This document shows, piece by piece, positions 1-17,418 of a stretch of 64,000 nt of DNA. This DNA comes from Symbiodinium sp. CCMP2592. Its lineage: Eukaryota; Sar; Dinophyceae; Suessiales; Symbiodiniaceae. The stretch spans positions 979,565 through 1,043,564 of the forward strand of contig CAJNDT010001269.1 of the NCBI GenBank assembly GCA_905221615.1. Direction: 5' to 3'. The notes under the pieces were generated by a model. It searched no databases, was not told where the DNA came from, and was given only the letters and a program-made list of their open reading frames with translations. The stretch's first letter is position 1. Every line of letters begins with the position of its first letter. Position numbers and translations under genes: made by a program.

Positions 1-1477
1 ATGTGAAGGATGAACTTGGTCCACGCATTGAGGCTGAGCGAGAGTTCTTTGTATGTTATGCGTTCTGAGTTGTCCTCTAAATTTGGGTCCTGGTTTAGGT
101 CCCCAAAATAGCACAGTGGACGTTCCACTCTGGATGTTCTTGCAGGGACATGGACCAGGAAGATCATGACCAGCTAAAGCTTTAGAAACAGGTTAACCGC
201 GACAGAAAGTAACACAGACTCAGGCAATCCTGAAGGAATCAAGGGATCACATTGTAAAATCCCGAAGCCACTATCTCCGGTACCACTCTTACACTAGAAT
301 CACTGGAAGTTGCTGCTACTACCATCGCTGTCATCGTACAAGTGCTGATGCTGCTGGTTCGCCGGACCAGCAGGAGCATTGGCTGCTGCTACGGCTTGAA
401 CGACGACGACGATGACTACGACGACGACTGCTACTGCTAGCCCTAGTGCCCCAACTTCTGCGGATGCTGCTGACACAAGGAACTCTTAAGCGCGAAGCTG
501 AAGCCGTTCAGGCCTGCTAGCGCCATGGCAGAGCCACTGAAGCTGCTTCGTGAAATTCAGTATGCTAGATGGGTTTGGGCAACCATGGATTTGGTGGAAG
601 CCTTTCCGATGCTTTCTGAAAAAAGCCATTGCATGGTTCTACATCCTTCGCTCATACCCGAGAGCCCTTACAGCGCAACATCCCAGCGTCCCAGACCGAT
701 AACCCCACGTTCCAAGCCCTCAGCCGGGTGTTGCGAAGCAAGTCGTGCCACAGCTGGATGTATGTCGCAGTGTCAGGGTACGGATCAGCAGCCTTAGCAG
801 TCCGTTCTCAATTTAGGGTCAACTCTTTGTTTGTGTAGCAGTGTAGCCTGTTTGGCTGTGACTGCGGCTTATGGTGGGTTTGTATACCAGTGGAGTCCTG
901 CCGCCAAATGCAAGGAGTAGTAGTGTCATTTTGGGCGGGGCTCATAAGCGTGTCACGCGTGCACCCGAATGGTGGCAAAGCAGCAACCGGAGGCACACTA
1001 AAACCCTACACTCTCGAAGCCATCGAAACATCCGACGCTGATGAATCGTTTAGGGCATCGGCTAAAGTTTCGCAGACCCTGTGCCGCAAGCACTCTAGAC
1101 CCAAGACCATGAACAACGCAAACCTCATAGTCCCTGAGCTCCAGGCCTTACACCGAAACTCTCAAACTTTAAAGCCGACTGCGACGAAACCACCCTAGAT
1201 CGCCCCAAACCCTACAGTACCCAGGATAAATAAGGGAAAGTTTGAACCTGAAGCCTAAACCCGAAACCCTAAAAGGCTCTACTACTTCCCGGTGATGGCG
1301 AAAGGCTTGGGCCCTGCGCTGGTCTGCGAGCTTTCGGGCCTTTCTTGGCTTGGGCCGAAGGCCCTTACGGGTTTAGCGTTTAGGGCTTGAAATTTTGGAG
1401 TCCAGGGTTTAGGGCTCAGTGTCTAGGGTTCAGGCTCAGAGATGGGATTTCTAGTTGTTGATAGTACTTTTAGGAAC
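1..1477. other. Non-coding stretch, no gene seen
   Basis: I see no convincing exon here. Positions 300-470 hold an imperfect trinucleotide-like tract (CTG, GAC and GAT units). Scattered TTTAGGG/CCCTAAA-like motifs occur near 1200-1440. The short ORFs have no recognisable domain or splice context. Confidence 0.6.
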
Positions 1478-1573
1478 CTGATTTATGAACTAAGTAACCT
1501 GGGCCTCTAACCAAATAGTAGGATGCATATAAGGAACCCGAATAAAGGCCCAGGGTTTCTTAATCGGGTTCCT
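1478..1573. repeat. Foldback element, family A, copy 1
   Basis: The two ends are inverted copies of each other: AACCTGATTTATGAAC...CTGGGCCT at the left and AAGGCCCAGGGTTTCTTAATCGGGTTCC at the right (shown in part). A second copy of the same layout lies at 29722-29820. It has no coding capacity. This resembles a small non-autonomous inverted-repeat element; the family name is mine. Confidence 0.6.
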
Positions 1574-1712
1574 ACATGAGTATACTTTCAGTTCTGGAGT
1601 TAGGCTTATGGAAAGCTGCGTGGCTTCAGATCCTCTGGATCCGGCAAGACTGAGCCATCCGGGGCCGACTTACCAAAGTAAAGCCCGAACCCGTCGGTCT
1701 GTTCTGAAGTAT

Positions 1713-1886
1713 ATGAACACCTTGGATCTCTATGCCTCTAGGATTACGAGAGCAACTCCTATCATACGAACATATATATATATATATATATATATTTATT
1801 TATTTACTTATTTATTTATTTATATATGTTCGTATGATAGGAGTTGCTCTCGTATTCCTAGAGGCATAGAGATCCAAGGTGTTCAT
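1713..1886. repeat. Long inverted repeat (hairpin) with TA-rich loop
   Basis: The left arm (1713 to about 1775) and right arm (about 1824 to 1886) are reverse complements over about 60 bases, with a single difference (GGATTACG versus GGAATACG in the same sense). The loop is a TA and TTTA simple repeat. It could be a foldback element or a cruciform-prone site. No second copy was noticed in this window. Confidence 0.8.
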
Positions 1887-3003
1887 GAAGTTTGTCGCAT
1901 GAGCCAGCTGATCCTGGACCTGTGGTAAAGACATGCCTGCCCCATGCGGGCGTACTCCTCAAGCCCGCCAACTACAGGTGTCGGAATTCTTAGGGTTCCT
2001 TATCATAACTTGCAGTATCAGACGCCTAGTCATATTAATATTTTTGTTGTTGATTATTTTTTTGGTGATGAAGGCCCCTCTACAGCTCAGGCAGACTTTA
2101 TGATGCTCGGACCTCGCCTTAACTCAATCGCGAACCGGAGGTTTCAGAGCAGAGTCTTGAACGCAGAAACAGGCGTTTGGGGGTTTAGAGTTTGCAGGAC
2201 GATTATAAGAAGGAACAGTTGGTGTGGGGTCGAGAGTTCAGGGTAACTCCAGAACCCAAGCTTACTGTGAGGCAGGCAGCGAGCCTGATTATCAGCTTGG
2301 TGGGATGTTCCTGGCATGTCAAACGTTAAGTTCTTTAGGCAGCGAGTCTTTCCCACCTCCGGGTTAAGGAATCCGGAATCTAGTCCCGCAGCCCTATTTT
2401 TGCTTAGGCCCAGGGTTCGGGGCAAGCCGCAGACCAATCGCAGGACTTGGGCTTTACAAGGGATGACTGGCCAAAGCTGAAGGAGTCCGGCGTCTGGGCC
2501 AGGTGTAGGGTCGCCGCCCCGGGTTGAAGTCTAATGCGAGTGTTTCAGAGTTCCAGAGAATTATGTAGCCGATTGGAGAACTTTAAACTTGTTGGCAATA
2601 TATGTGGTTTATAATAAAATTGTTCAGTCTATCTGGGCCCAGCTATTGAAGAAGAGATGAGAAGGAAGAATCCCAAAGCAGGGGTCCTTGCAACACGGAT
2701 CCTCGAGTGATCAAGTGGAAAGCATGGTGCGTTGGATATCCTCTGCCCTGCCCTGACAAAAAAAGTTTCGGGGACCGGTGCAATACCCACAGACTCGGAG
2801 CTCACACGTGCCGTATTTATGCTAGGTCCACCAGGCTTACTATCGTGTGCTAGCCGACGTGTACCGACACCGTTCAGCCCCGTTACCCGCCAAGACTCAC
2901 AGACTGCATCTCGCTTCCAACATGTCTGCCCGAAGTTCCAGGAACACCTCTGAATAGTTTGGGTGTAGGGTTTTGGGGTTTAGAGTTTTCGGGTCGAATG
3001 CCT

Positions 3004-3005
<2 letters not shown>

Positions 3006-3051
<46 letters not shown>
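3006..3051. repeat. (GA)n microsatellite
   Basis: An uninterrupted GA dinucleotide run of about 45 bases, followed by a T-rich stretch. A similar run lies 250 bases downstream. Confidence 0.95.
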
Positions 3052-3054
<3 letters not shown>

Positions 3055-3298
3055 TTTTTCTATTTTTTTAATAGACTGTTTGCATTAAGTGAGATACTTG
3101 TGGGAAGCGAAGACCCATTTCTCAAAGGATCGTGCATGTGTCAAGCCCATCATCGATGAACCCAGGCATTATATAGTCCAATACATCTCTTTGCACAAAC
3201 TGGGGGGCTCGATGATTTTTCACGCCCGCCGAAAGCCCCATAACACATGGGGGGCCCATGAGGCCGGGGGGCCTGACCCGCCCCTTATGCCCTGCAGA

Positions 3299-3301
<3 letters not shown>

Positions 3302-3347
<46 letters not shown>
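3302..3347. repeat. (GA)n microsatellite
   Basis: A second uninterrupted GA dinucleotide run of about 46 bases. Confidence 0.95.
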
Positions 3348-3351
<4 letters not shown>

Positions 3352-3482
3352 CGGGTTTAGGGCTTTATGTACCGATATCTAGTGTCAGGATCTTGGAGGA
3401 AGAGTTTGTGACAAGGGTTTCGTTTCAAGCTGCGGATCAGAGCCTGGGTTCATAAAGGAACCCCATGGCGGAATATGGGTAC

Positions 3483-3546
3483 TTCTTTCAGCTTCTATAT
3501 TACAATCTTTATGTCATAGAAGGTTCAATATAAAAGTTGAAAGAAT
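3483..3546. repeat. Imperfect hairpin
   Basis: TTCTTTCAGCTTCTATATT at the left is nearly the reverse complement of AATATAAAAGTTGAAAGAA at the right, with a loop of about 24 bases. No coding content. Confidence 0.5.
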
Positions 3547-3804
3547 TACCGATATTCTACGATGGAGCTCCTTACTACAATTTAACAGTCCCCGTACACC
3601 AGAACCTGGTTTTATTTTACTGTAGTACAGTATACCCCCAAACCTTATGCTAATGATGAAGGCCCCTGCATTACGGCGTCGCTCGAGGCAAGTGCGCCTT
3701 CGGACAGCTGCCGTTGCTGGAAGTGGGATCGACGTGCATTTCGCAGTCCATCGCCATTGTGTGTCTCCGCCAGCATCAGTTTAAGGGTCGATGAGGTTCA
3801 AAGA

Positions 3805-3819
3805 GGGTTTAGGGTAATT
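3805..3819 (+). repeat. Left inverted repeat flanking LINE-1
   Basis: GGGTTTAGGGTAATT here is the exact reverse complement of AATTACCCTAAACCC at 5700-5714, right after the RT stop codon. The core is telomere-like, so chance is possible, but the match runs beyond the TTTAGGG unit. Confidence 0.6.
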
Positions 3820-3922
3820 AAGGGCAGATGGCGATCATGAAGCAGTTTGTGAACTCAATCCGAAGATCAAGACTAGTGCCTGAAATGACCGTAGAAATAA
3901 CGTAGCAAACAACTTCAATTAA

Positions 3923-4689
3923 GACCCTCATGATCGCCAACATAAGAAGCTTTGGAAAGTTGTCAGCCACCTCAGAAAAGATTTCAAGCCTAATTACATT
4001 GCAATGCGACACACTGAAGGTAGATTGGTGCCTTTGAGAAACAGGGCGGGGACCATAGCAACCTATGTAGAGTCTAAGCATTGGGTGAATAGTGCCGGGT
4101 TAGAGCCTCTACAACATGCAGACCCTATCGGAGAGCCACTTCTTTGTAACGAAGCACCTTTCTGTATTCAGGAGCTTTTACAGGTACTCAGAGCGGCCAA
4201 GATAGACAAGCAACCTGGACCGGACAGTGCGATTATGGAACTATATAAATGGCTCGACGCCAATAACAAAGAGATTCTGCTGGATATGTTGAATTCCTGG
4301 TGGTCCAGGGGAGCTGCGCCTAGAGATGTTTTCCACGCCAGAGTTGTGCCGATTTACAGGAAAAGTCAAACAGATGATGCGGCAAACTACAGACCCAGAT
4401 CCTTGTTACACAGTATATACAAATTTTATTGTACTTTAATCAGAAACCGGGTGCAAGAAGCAGCAGATCACAAAGTCTCGGCAACTCAGTATGGGTTCAG
4501 ACGGAACAAGTCTACGGCGCATGCTGCTTACATAATCCGCCGAATCCAAGATTGGAGCGAACAGAAGTCATCTGAGTTGCACTTATCATTGTTAGACTGG
4601 GAGAAGGCATTTGATAAAGTACAGCACCATAAATTGTTCCAATCTTTGGAAAGGCTCGGTTTCACCAACAAGTACGTAAACACCATTCG

Positions 4690-4729
<40 letters not shown>

Positions 4730-5700
4730 TTGCCCTACTTTTGCGTTGAAGATGCTTACGGTACTTCTACTACTAAAGTACAAAAGACAGGAATTAGGCA
4801 AGGATGTCCATTGCCAAAATATTTATTTCTGTTAGTTATGACGTGCATAGACAAGGATGTAGGCCGACATTGCATAATGCCAGGCTCCCGGGCCTGGATT
4901 TCAATAGTGTTTATTATGCGGATGATACTATCCTATTTTCCACAACAGCACGCGCACTTAATGAGCTCATCAGTCATGTGGACAGGTTTTCAGAGCAATA
5001 CGGCCTACGACTGAACAGGGCCAAATGTTGTGTCCTGCACATGAACAAAGAGGCGGACATTCATTTTTCAGATCACGCGTTATTGCCTGCAGCACAAGAT
5101 GCAGTCTACTTAGGCAATAACTTGAATCATACAGTAAATATTCGGCACGAAGTCATCCAACGTATTGTTGACGTAAAGAGGACGTGGTTGAAGCTTCATG
5201 TATATTGGAGAGATCAGGCAGCTAACAGAAAGTGGCAACTATTGGTGTATGATGCTGTTATAAGAAGTCGACTGCGTTACGGACTCGAAACAGTTCATCT
5301 GACAAAGTTATTAATACAGAGGATTAACGCGTTTCACCACAAGGGCCTTCGAGAAATATTTAGACTAGCTTCCACATATATTGATCGTAGGAACACCTAT
5401 GCGAAACTATTCGAGAAGGCCTCTGAAATCGCAGGCAGAGAAATCATCCATTTCAGCAAGATGCTAGAACAAAGGCGAATGAAACTTGCCGGGCATGTGC
5501 TACGTTCCAGTTCGACAGACCCAATGAGACAGATAAGCTATCAACCTGATAGTGCAAACCCTTGCATGATCGGAACCCGTAGGGTAGGCCGCCCCAGACG
5601 GCAATGGTTACACAACAGTAATGCTCTTATACACACGGCATTAACAGGTAATGACAACTACACGGGGTCTGAAGCTCAATCCGCTAGGCGTTCAATTTAA
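3923..5700 (+). pseudogene. LINE-1: decayed non-LTR reverse transcriptase fragment
   Basis: The frame is open from 3923 and ATG 4004 is internal. The reading shows LINE RT landmarks: a QPGPDS segment (the usual KAPGPD), VVPIYRK and NYRPRSLL, TQYGFRRNKST, DWEKAFDKV and GIRQGCPL in the first frame. The catalytic YYADDTILF is in another frame near 4910, so a frameshift lies between about 4840 and 4910. A (TA)n run at 4692-4727 interrupts the RT between the palm motifs. The second frame carries the thumb and C-terminal part and stops at 5698-5700. No endonuclease or ORF1 is seen upstream, so this is a 5'-truncated, inactive copy. It is a different lineage from the LINE at 22758-29696. Confidence 0.85.
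4692..4727. repeat. (TA)n microsatellite inside the LINE-1 RT
   Basis: An AT run of about 36 bases that translates as repeated Ile-Tyr and breaks the conserved RT sequence between the DWEKAFDKV region and the GIRQGCPL motif. Confidence 0.95.
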
Positions 5701-5714
5701 ATTACCCTAAACCC
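5700..5714 (+). repeat. Right inverted repeat flanking LINE-1
   Basis: AATTACCCTAAACCC, the reverse complement of 3805-3819, overlaps the last base of the LINE-1 stop codon. Confidence 0.6.
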
Positions 5715-6088
5715 TATAAACCCTGGCTTGAGGATGAATCGCCTTGCGATTTGTGTTCATACATAGGGCTATGGGGGTGAGACAGGGTCCATCTCGGCAT
5801 CATCACTGTCGTCATCAGATTTCCTAAATACCTGAGCTATTCAAGGGCCTGCTGAACACGGCGCTGCAATACCCCAAAGTTCGGAGTAGTCTGCCTTCAA
5901 TCTGGTCTCGTACGGTTTAAGTTTACGATCTTCGTTGAGGAGAATTGGCCTCTCGATGTTAGAAGCTGAAGGAAACGATCAAGGCAGCTCGCTAGCACCA
6001 GCCCTCGTGCCCCATGTATATATCCTCGATCGGAGTGGCTCCGTTTTGCCACTCCCCTGAACCCTAAACCGGAAAGCCCTTGTTCAAG

Positions 6089-6193
6089 TAGTCTGGTCAA
6101 CATGGCCGAGGAATTATGTCGGGAAGCTCGCGGGCACAGAAGGCTGGGCTATCGATTGGGAGTCTTTCTTCAGTGAGGTTGTTCTTGTTCGCG
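6089..6193 (+). CDS. Possible internal exon, unknown protein
   Basis: A stretch with coding-like composition reads WPRNYVGKLAGTEGWAIDWE (from 6103) and continues to SEVVLVR. It is bounded by TTCAAG before 6089 and a GTAAGC donor at 6194. I do not recognise the protein. Its phase does not join directly to the next candidate at 6308, so any gene would have another exon or other borders. Low confidence. Confidence 0.3.
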
Positions 6194-6307
6194 GTAAGCG
6201 GGACGCCTTTGCTACTTGTACTTTTGATGCCACAACCCCAAACCCTGAACCTGCAGGCGTTTCACTAAACAGGGTTTCCTTTTGGACGTTTGGGTTCCTT
6301 GCTTCAG

Positions 6308-6437
6308 TTCCCCTCCTCGTCTACCCCTTCTCCACCACAAAGAATCAGGTGCCACGCCTGAAGACTTTGCGACGTCCCAGACGCTGCTGGCAGAGGGCGA
6401 GGTGCTCCCTCCCGAGAGTTCTTGGTGTTTCATGTAC
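6308..6437 (+). CDS. Possible internal exon, unknown protein
   Basis: Bounded by a pyrimidine-rich acceptor (CTTGCTTCAG) and a GTAGGT donor at 6438. The open frame reads SSPPRLPLLHHKESG and then TPEDFATSQTLLAEGEVLPP, with GC-rich third positions. No domain recognised. It may belong to the same gene as 6089-6193 or 7769-7843. Confidence 0.3.
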
Positions 6438-7015
6438 GTAGGTGTTTAAACAATTAGAAGAGGGTATGAAGATGTTTGAAGGTAATGATCCTGTTTATTT
6501 ATTTTATTTAATGCAGCTGGAACCACTAATTTCTACTTTTCTCACCCTACATTGGCAAAAGAGAGGTCCCCGCTGTCAGGTCAGAGATCTGGGTTCGAAG
6601 GAGTTTTAAGGCTTTGGGCTTGAGGGTGCAGGCCGTCAGAATTTTGGGTGCAGGGGGTTCGAGCTATTCCGGGTTTAGGGTTCCCGCATTCTGTTCAGAA
6701 GGTGAGGTGGCTGGCTTGCGAGTGCGCATAAACCCGCCAGCTGCGCGCCAAAACTTGGCCATAATTGTAGAGCACCGCAAAAACCCGCCGCATAGCAACT
6801 TGATGACGTCGGTAGCGTGCCTCTGCTTCTGACCATGAGGTCACAATCACTCGGAAAAGTATCTCTCTTCAGTCCCGCTGTCGTCACTAAGTACACTCTA
6901 ACCAACAATTACCACCAAAGGACTAGTCTAATATTCAGGCTATTAAGGCCCCTGTATTAGACAAAGTTTTGGCAAATGTGGTTTTGCTGCCCTTTCTTCA
7001 GGACAGTGATAGTAT

Positions 7016-7110
7016 TAATGAGTAGCAGCAGCAGCAGCGGTGGCAGTAGCAGTTATGGTAGCAGCAGCAGTAGTAATAGCAGTAGTCGTCGTGGTAGTGG
7101 TGGTAGTAGT
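7016..7110. repeat. Degenerate AGC/AGT trinucleotide tract
   Basis: An imperfect run of AGC, AGT, GGT and CGT units, giving Ser-, Ala- and Thr-rich translations on both strands. I take the overlapping short ORFs as by-products of the repeat. Confidence 0.8.
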
Positions 7111-7343
7111 TGGTAGGTATTCCTCATGCTCAGGCCCTTCAGGAATACGGTAGGGAGGGGAATCGTCATTTCTGCGTCTACGGCCAACGGTAAGCAGGAC
7201 CTGTATGCGGCCATGCAGAAGTTCCAGCCCACTCGCAGCGTTCCCTGGCCGCACGTTCGAAGCGATACATGGGTTGGATGTATGACCCTCAAGCCTAGAA
7301 GCCCCAATTTCGACGCTAAAGAGCAAAGAACAGGCCAATTTTA

Positions 7344-7450
7344 TAAGGGCCCAAATAATTACCTACACTTTTTTGAGGGGTTCCTTACAATAATTACAGC
7401 ATAATGGGCCCCAAAACCCTAGTCTAACTATTAAGGCCCGACTTGTCATT
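7344..7450. repeat. Foldback element, family C, copy 1
   Basis: It shares the block ATAATGGGCCCC...TCTAACT..TAAGGCCC with copies at 20952-21058 and 30177-30284. The ends carry inverted GGGCC/GGCCC motifs (TATAAGGGCC at the left). It has no coding capacity. Confidence 0.6.
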
Positions 7451-7768
7451 TAACCACCACGAGTCGGCTCCCAGAGGTGCCGAGTTGGCTTATAGGGCCG
7501 ATGTCGGACTCCCTTCCTATCCTTTTTTTGGGGGGGCTGGATGTTATAAGGTTTGAATACCTACCAACATGATTGTTTGGCTCTTTTAAAAAAATGTGTA
7601 TATGTATATATACACCCAAACCCTAGTCTTGTCCTGTTCCCGTCACTCAAGCCCACATATTTCCCATCAGGGCATGGCTGTTTACGTTGCAAGGCTCGGT
7701 GGAATGCTTCGAACTCCAAAGCCCCCCTACATTGCCCTACATCTGCACATGTTTTGGATTGTTGCAAG

Positions 7769-7843
7769 GTCAAGCTTGGGGAGTACGGCCGGGACGGCAT
7801 CACCCTGAAAGGGAATGCCACTGCCCACGGCAAGTTCTGGGAG
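7769..7843 (+). CDS. Possible internal exon, unknown protein
   Basis: A 75-base segment, phase 0 at both ends, with a TTGCAAG acceptor and a GTGCAT donor. It reads VKLGEYGRDGITLKGNATAH and then GKFWE, with codon choice like the real exons in this window. I do not recognise the family. Confidence 0.3.
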
Positions 7844-10366
7844 GTGCATTGCTGGGTGTTCGATCTAAATTCGAGTTGCTACAGGTAATTGAGGTCCCCT
7901 AAATCCTAAGCCCTACAGCGTATTTCCCCCCCCCCCCCCCCCCGACCCAAGCCTCGAATCATCCCCGAACCCTCCACACAAAGCACTCGGCATGAGCGGG
8001 TCTTGGGATGATTTGGGGGCTTCTAGGGCTTAGCATGCTGGGGCCGCCAAAGAATGGGCGGGTATGAAACGAACCCTGACAGTCGGATACCGAATATTAC
8101 CAGTAGTGGAAAAATCGCCGGCCCCTCTTGAAGGGCAGCCATGCATTCTGGAGAACATGAAGTGTTCTCATTCTCAAAGGATCAGCTTTCCGTCTGGTCC
8201 ATCTAGCTATCTAAGCCCATTCTCGTCGACAAGTCTGCAAATCAGATATTCCAGCTCCAGTGTTACAGCCGCAATGATCGGACCCGCGTTCTGGCGCATA
8301 TCACAAGGAGATGTTACAGGGTGACAGGGCCTTGCGGTGCAAGTAGTCAGACCACTGCCTTCAACGACTGCAGAATTCACGATAAGATATTCCTTTGTGC
8401 TCCCTTTACTGTTTATCCGCTACAACTGATTCGAATAAAACGCATCGTCTGTTACTCGACGTTTTGGGCTCGCTAGAAGAGGCTCCGACTGACGACTCAG
8501 CCCTGCCTTTTTCTGAGGGCTGTTGAGAGAGAAGCTCTGGTGTTGAAGGTTAGGGTGTAAGGTCAAGTTTAGAGGTTAGCAGTTTTAGGGTTTAAGGTTC
8601 GGAACCTCTGCCCGTGATTGAAACGAGACAGTTCTGGCTCATCAACGGGGTTTAATGCTGAGGTTTGGGGTTTAATAAACCCATGGCAGTATTGGTAAGT
8701 AGTTTGAGGACAAACCGAACACATCTGAACACAACTCGTGGCGAGGAGTGGGTTCCTGACCAGCTGCAGAAGCTGGAGACACTGCTCAAAGGAAAGAGTC
8801 AATTCACAGCAAAGGGAGAAACAGCGTCCCGGCTGCACAGCGTGCCAGACGTTTCTTTGCAGAGGTTTGAACGCATGGCATGGTTTACTTCGTTTACTTT
8901 CGGCAAGGATGATTATCGTTGTCATGTAGTAGGAGAGGCAGCAGCCGTTGCAGCAGAACCAGTTGCATCATATAGTGGAACAATTATGAAAGGGACCCTA
9001 AACCCCTCAACCCTACACCCTACCTACCCCCTTAATTGAGCGACTCCCTTAAAGTTCTGCTGTGCCGGGACCACATACCCTGCAATGCGGGCTTCGTCCT
9101 TGCTAAGTAGGAGGGAAAAACCGCAAGCTCTAAATCCTACCGTGCCTATCTCTCGTATTCTTCGTGTACCCGGGAGATCATTGGTCTGCGTGCGTCGTTA
9201 AGGCCTTGGATACATTTTCTTTTTGTCGGGCTGCAGATTCTTAAGTCACATGGGGGACTTTGGGACGAAGGTCAGAGATACTGAGATGCCTGACATCCAA
9301 GAAGCAACTCTTCTATGTCTCATACCGCTAGACCAGCAGCTATATAGCAGGACGTCGGGTAGTCGAATCCCCAGGGCCTGAACTGCAAGTCCTGCATGCC
9401 ATATGCTCGGATTTGGGTCTCTAGAGCGAGTGTAGCCCTCAGAGTCTTCGAGTTTAGGGTTGAGGGTTCAGGGTTGAAGTAGGCCCCAGGAGCCCTGCAA
9501 AGCCCCAGCAGCTGCTTTTCTCAAGCTCCCGAAACCTAAAGAAAAAAACCCGAAACCCTAAAACCCTAAACCCTAGGAGGCAAAAAACCCTGAAGCCTAA
9601 AATCCCTAAAACACTACACCCCTTAAGCTCCCAAAACTCCAAGTTGCTCAAAAACCACACCACCCGAAAGCCAAAACTCCACACGTTCAGCCGCAAAGCC
9701 CCAAATCCAAAGCCCCAAACCCTATTGGCCCCATCCATCACGTAGAAGGAGAGGTATGTATGTGTGTGTGTATAATATGTATATATATATATATATATAT
9801 ATATCTGCATATACACATATGTGCAGACATACATACATATAAAAATCCAAACCTTTAACCTTCACCTTCAGGCCCTAGACTGCAAGGCGCTTAGTCCCCA
9901 AGCCCTTGAGAGATGCATCGCGAGGTCGGGGAGCTCTATCTATGGGCGATGCTCCACCAGATGAAGCTTTGCAAGTCGGAGCCTGCGTGGGTTTAGAAGT
10001 TGAGAGGGTTGAGAGTTGCACTGGCAGGCACCCCAGTCCGAAAAAGGGATTTGCGGTCAGGAGGGCAACTTGGAGGCACTTCAGAGAGACCTTGTTCAAA
10101 CATCGGTGTAGGGCTTTGGGTTTGCTTCAGAAAGGGGTTAGGGCTGATACTGGCAGGGCTTCTATGGTTGATAGGGGTCCGGGATTGGTGCATTACTGTG
10201 TCGCCCGGGAACCACAAAGCTGCAAAGCACTATCAGAACCATCGAAAGCCGACAGACCACTGCTCCGTGCTCAAAGCCAGCCCCAGTTTCACCTCCCCGT
10301 CAATAGAAGCTGAACATCTAAAACCAGCGCTCTTCTGAGAGATGTTTAAGTTTGAGAGCCCTACAG
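7844..10366. other. Mostly non-coding stretch
   Basis: Contains a C18 run (7926-7943), CCCTAAA-like motifs (9540-9580), a TA run (9777-9803) and mixed sequence. A 124-codon open frame at 8665-9039 has a reasonable composition (for example GEEWVPDQLQKLETLLKGKS) but no recognised domain or splice evidence, so I do not call it a gene. Confidence 0.45.
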
Positions 10367-10500
10367 AAGGAAGCCTCTGCACCCCCATGGAGGAGCTCTT
10401 CTCCGCCACGCCAAAACTGGGCGAGTTCTATGCGAGGATTGCGGGCCTCGCCGGTGTGAAGAAGGCGGATCTTGAGGGAGTGTTGTCGCGATTGCTCAAT
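10367..10500 (+). CDS. Possible exon with HU-like N-terminal helix pattern
   Basis: After a CCCTACAG acceptor the frame reads GSLCTPMEELFSATPKLGEF, then YARIAGLAGVKKADLEGVLS and RLLN. The pattern K-x-E-F-x-x-x-I-A-x-x-x-G-x-K-K-x-D-x-x-x-V-L-x-x-L-L resembles the first helices of HU/IHF-type DNA-binding proteins, which dinoflagellates are known to have. The exposed-intercalation arm region is not present here, so the match covers one exon at most. The right border is unsure: a GA donor at 10501, or read-through to the stop at 10584. Confidence 0.3.
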
Positions 10501-10584
10501 GATCTCACTTTTAAAGTCGGTCTTGCGCCACCCACACTACGTCTACGCAGTTTAAATGGTCCAATGGTTCAACGTTGCGCATAG

Positions 10585-12027
10585 GGTGTCATTTGAGTTG
10601 CATAGGTCTCGCGATAAGCTTTGGTTTGGCTTTTATTGGGTGTAGGGGGAGGCTGTCTCAGTTTCAGAATCCGGACTGAGCCCATTGTAGCTTTCTTGCT
10701 ATTCTTTGCTGGTGTTCGGGCAGTTCTGTTTTGACATGATGACTCGTGTGACTAGTCTGCAAACCTTAGATGCTGAATCCAAGCACTGCAAGTATTCGGG
10801 CCGATTGGCAATGTGACGTTACGATGTAAAGCTTGGCAACCCGATTCGGAGGACCTTGCGCGCTCGGGATTCAGGCTTCGGGGGTTGAGAGGGAGCGGCG
10901 AGCGTGTGTGGCTAGACCGGGCGGCTGGACAACGCGGCCTATTGCAGAAAGGGTATGTTTTGGGGTTTGAGTCTGATATTTTTGGCTGGACGTTGATTTA
11001 CGATGGGTACTTTCAGGGATCAGGGTGCATATTAAGGTTCCGAGGCCAATGAGTCAAACACTTCCAGTAACAGTCCGTTTAACTAGTAAGTGAACCCGTA
11101 ATATACCTACTCTAGTCTTACGTGGTGCTGGCAATTTACCAAACCTTGCATAGAAATCTTCATCAGCACCACAGGTGGTCAGTGGCGCCTCCACCTACGG
11201 TGAGTGGGAGCAATATTTTGTCAATCCTGAGTGATTAGAAGAGCGTGCATTAGCCATTGATATTAACTTAACCTATGGTGAAGCCTCTAGCAGCGTAGTG
11301 TGGGCGGTGATTTTGATGCTGTCCTAGACGTCCTAATAGTCACGGAATAACACTTGCCTCAGGACTCAGCTGTATTGGAAGCGGTATCATGATCATGATT
11401 CATTCTTAATTACTGCGAGCTGTTCAGACTTGCATGTACGGTTTACATGCTCTGCAGAGTAGAGTGTTTCGAGCCATGGTCTAGGGCTGGCAGAAGGAGC
11501 ATTGAAGACTTGTTCAACTTTGCCTGCGTTTGTACATCATCCGTTTGCATAACGTCTGGAAGTCGTTAACCCTGGACCGGAGATCGTGAACCGTCAACCT
11601 CGGGGTCCCGACCCTCCACTCTGAACACTGAGCCTGAAGTCCAACGTTTTCTTTGAGCCTTGGGTTCAGACTCATGGGCATGCGGAAGAAACCGAAAAGC
11701 CACTCCGCGCACCTGATGCTGTTTTGCATACACGGGGTCGTTCTATGTTGAGGCTCTCTTCCTGGTTCAGGGCAGCAGGGCTTTGGGCTGTCTCTCGTTT
11801 TGTTTGTAGTGTCCGGGAAGAATCCCAACTTCAGATAATTTCTTGGAGCCAGCTTCAACATCCAAGCCATGGGGTCCTCCGCATGTTAATGTGTGCGGAG
11901 CCTGTTAAGGCACGCTACACTCACTAGTGCCAGTCTCTGTGTTTGTTGGTGTCGCTGATTGTTGACTTTGTTAGCGAGTGGTGGTTCAGCTCGTATCGTT
12001 GTGCACTCGCTTCTTCCACCTGCCGCC
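10585..12027. other. Non-coding stretch before the NAA10 gene
   Basis: No recognisable exon. The 5' untranslated region of the NAA10 gene may lie in the last part. No spliced-leader acceptor can be picked with confidence. Confidence 0.4.

Positions 12028-17418
<5,391 letters not shown>

Larger units (their letters stand above)
1887..3482. other. Non-coding stretch, no gene seen
   Basis: Only short ORFs without recognisable domains are present, plus two GA microsatellites listed separately. Phrases such as AAGGCCCCT around 2070 echo the ends of foldback family C. I cannot assign any gene. Confidence 0.5.

Noticed and set aside
3805-5714. LINE-1 as a DNA transposon with terminal inverted repeats
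   Set aside because: The coding content is a LINE RT and the repeats are telomere-like words common in the window.
9454-9834. 126-codon minus-strand ORF rich in Gly, Phe and Leu
   Set aside because: Composed of CCCTAAA-like repeats and a TA/TG microsatellite.
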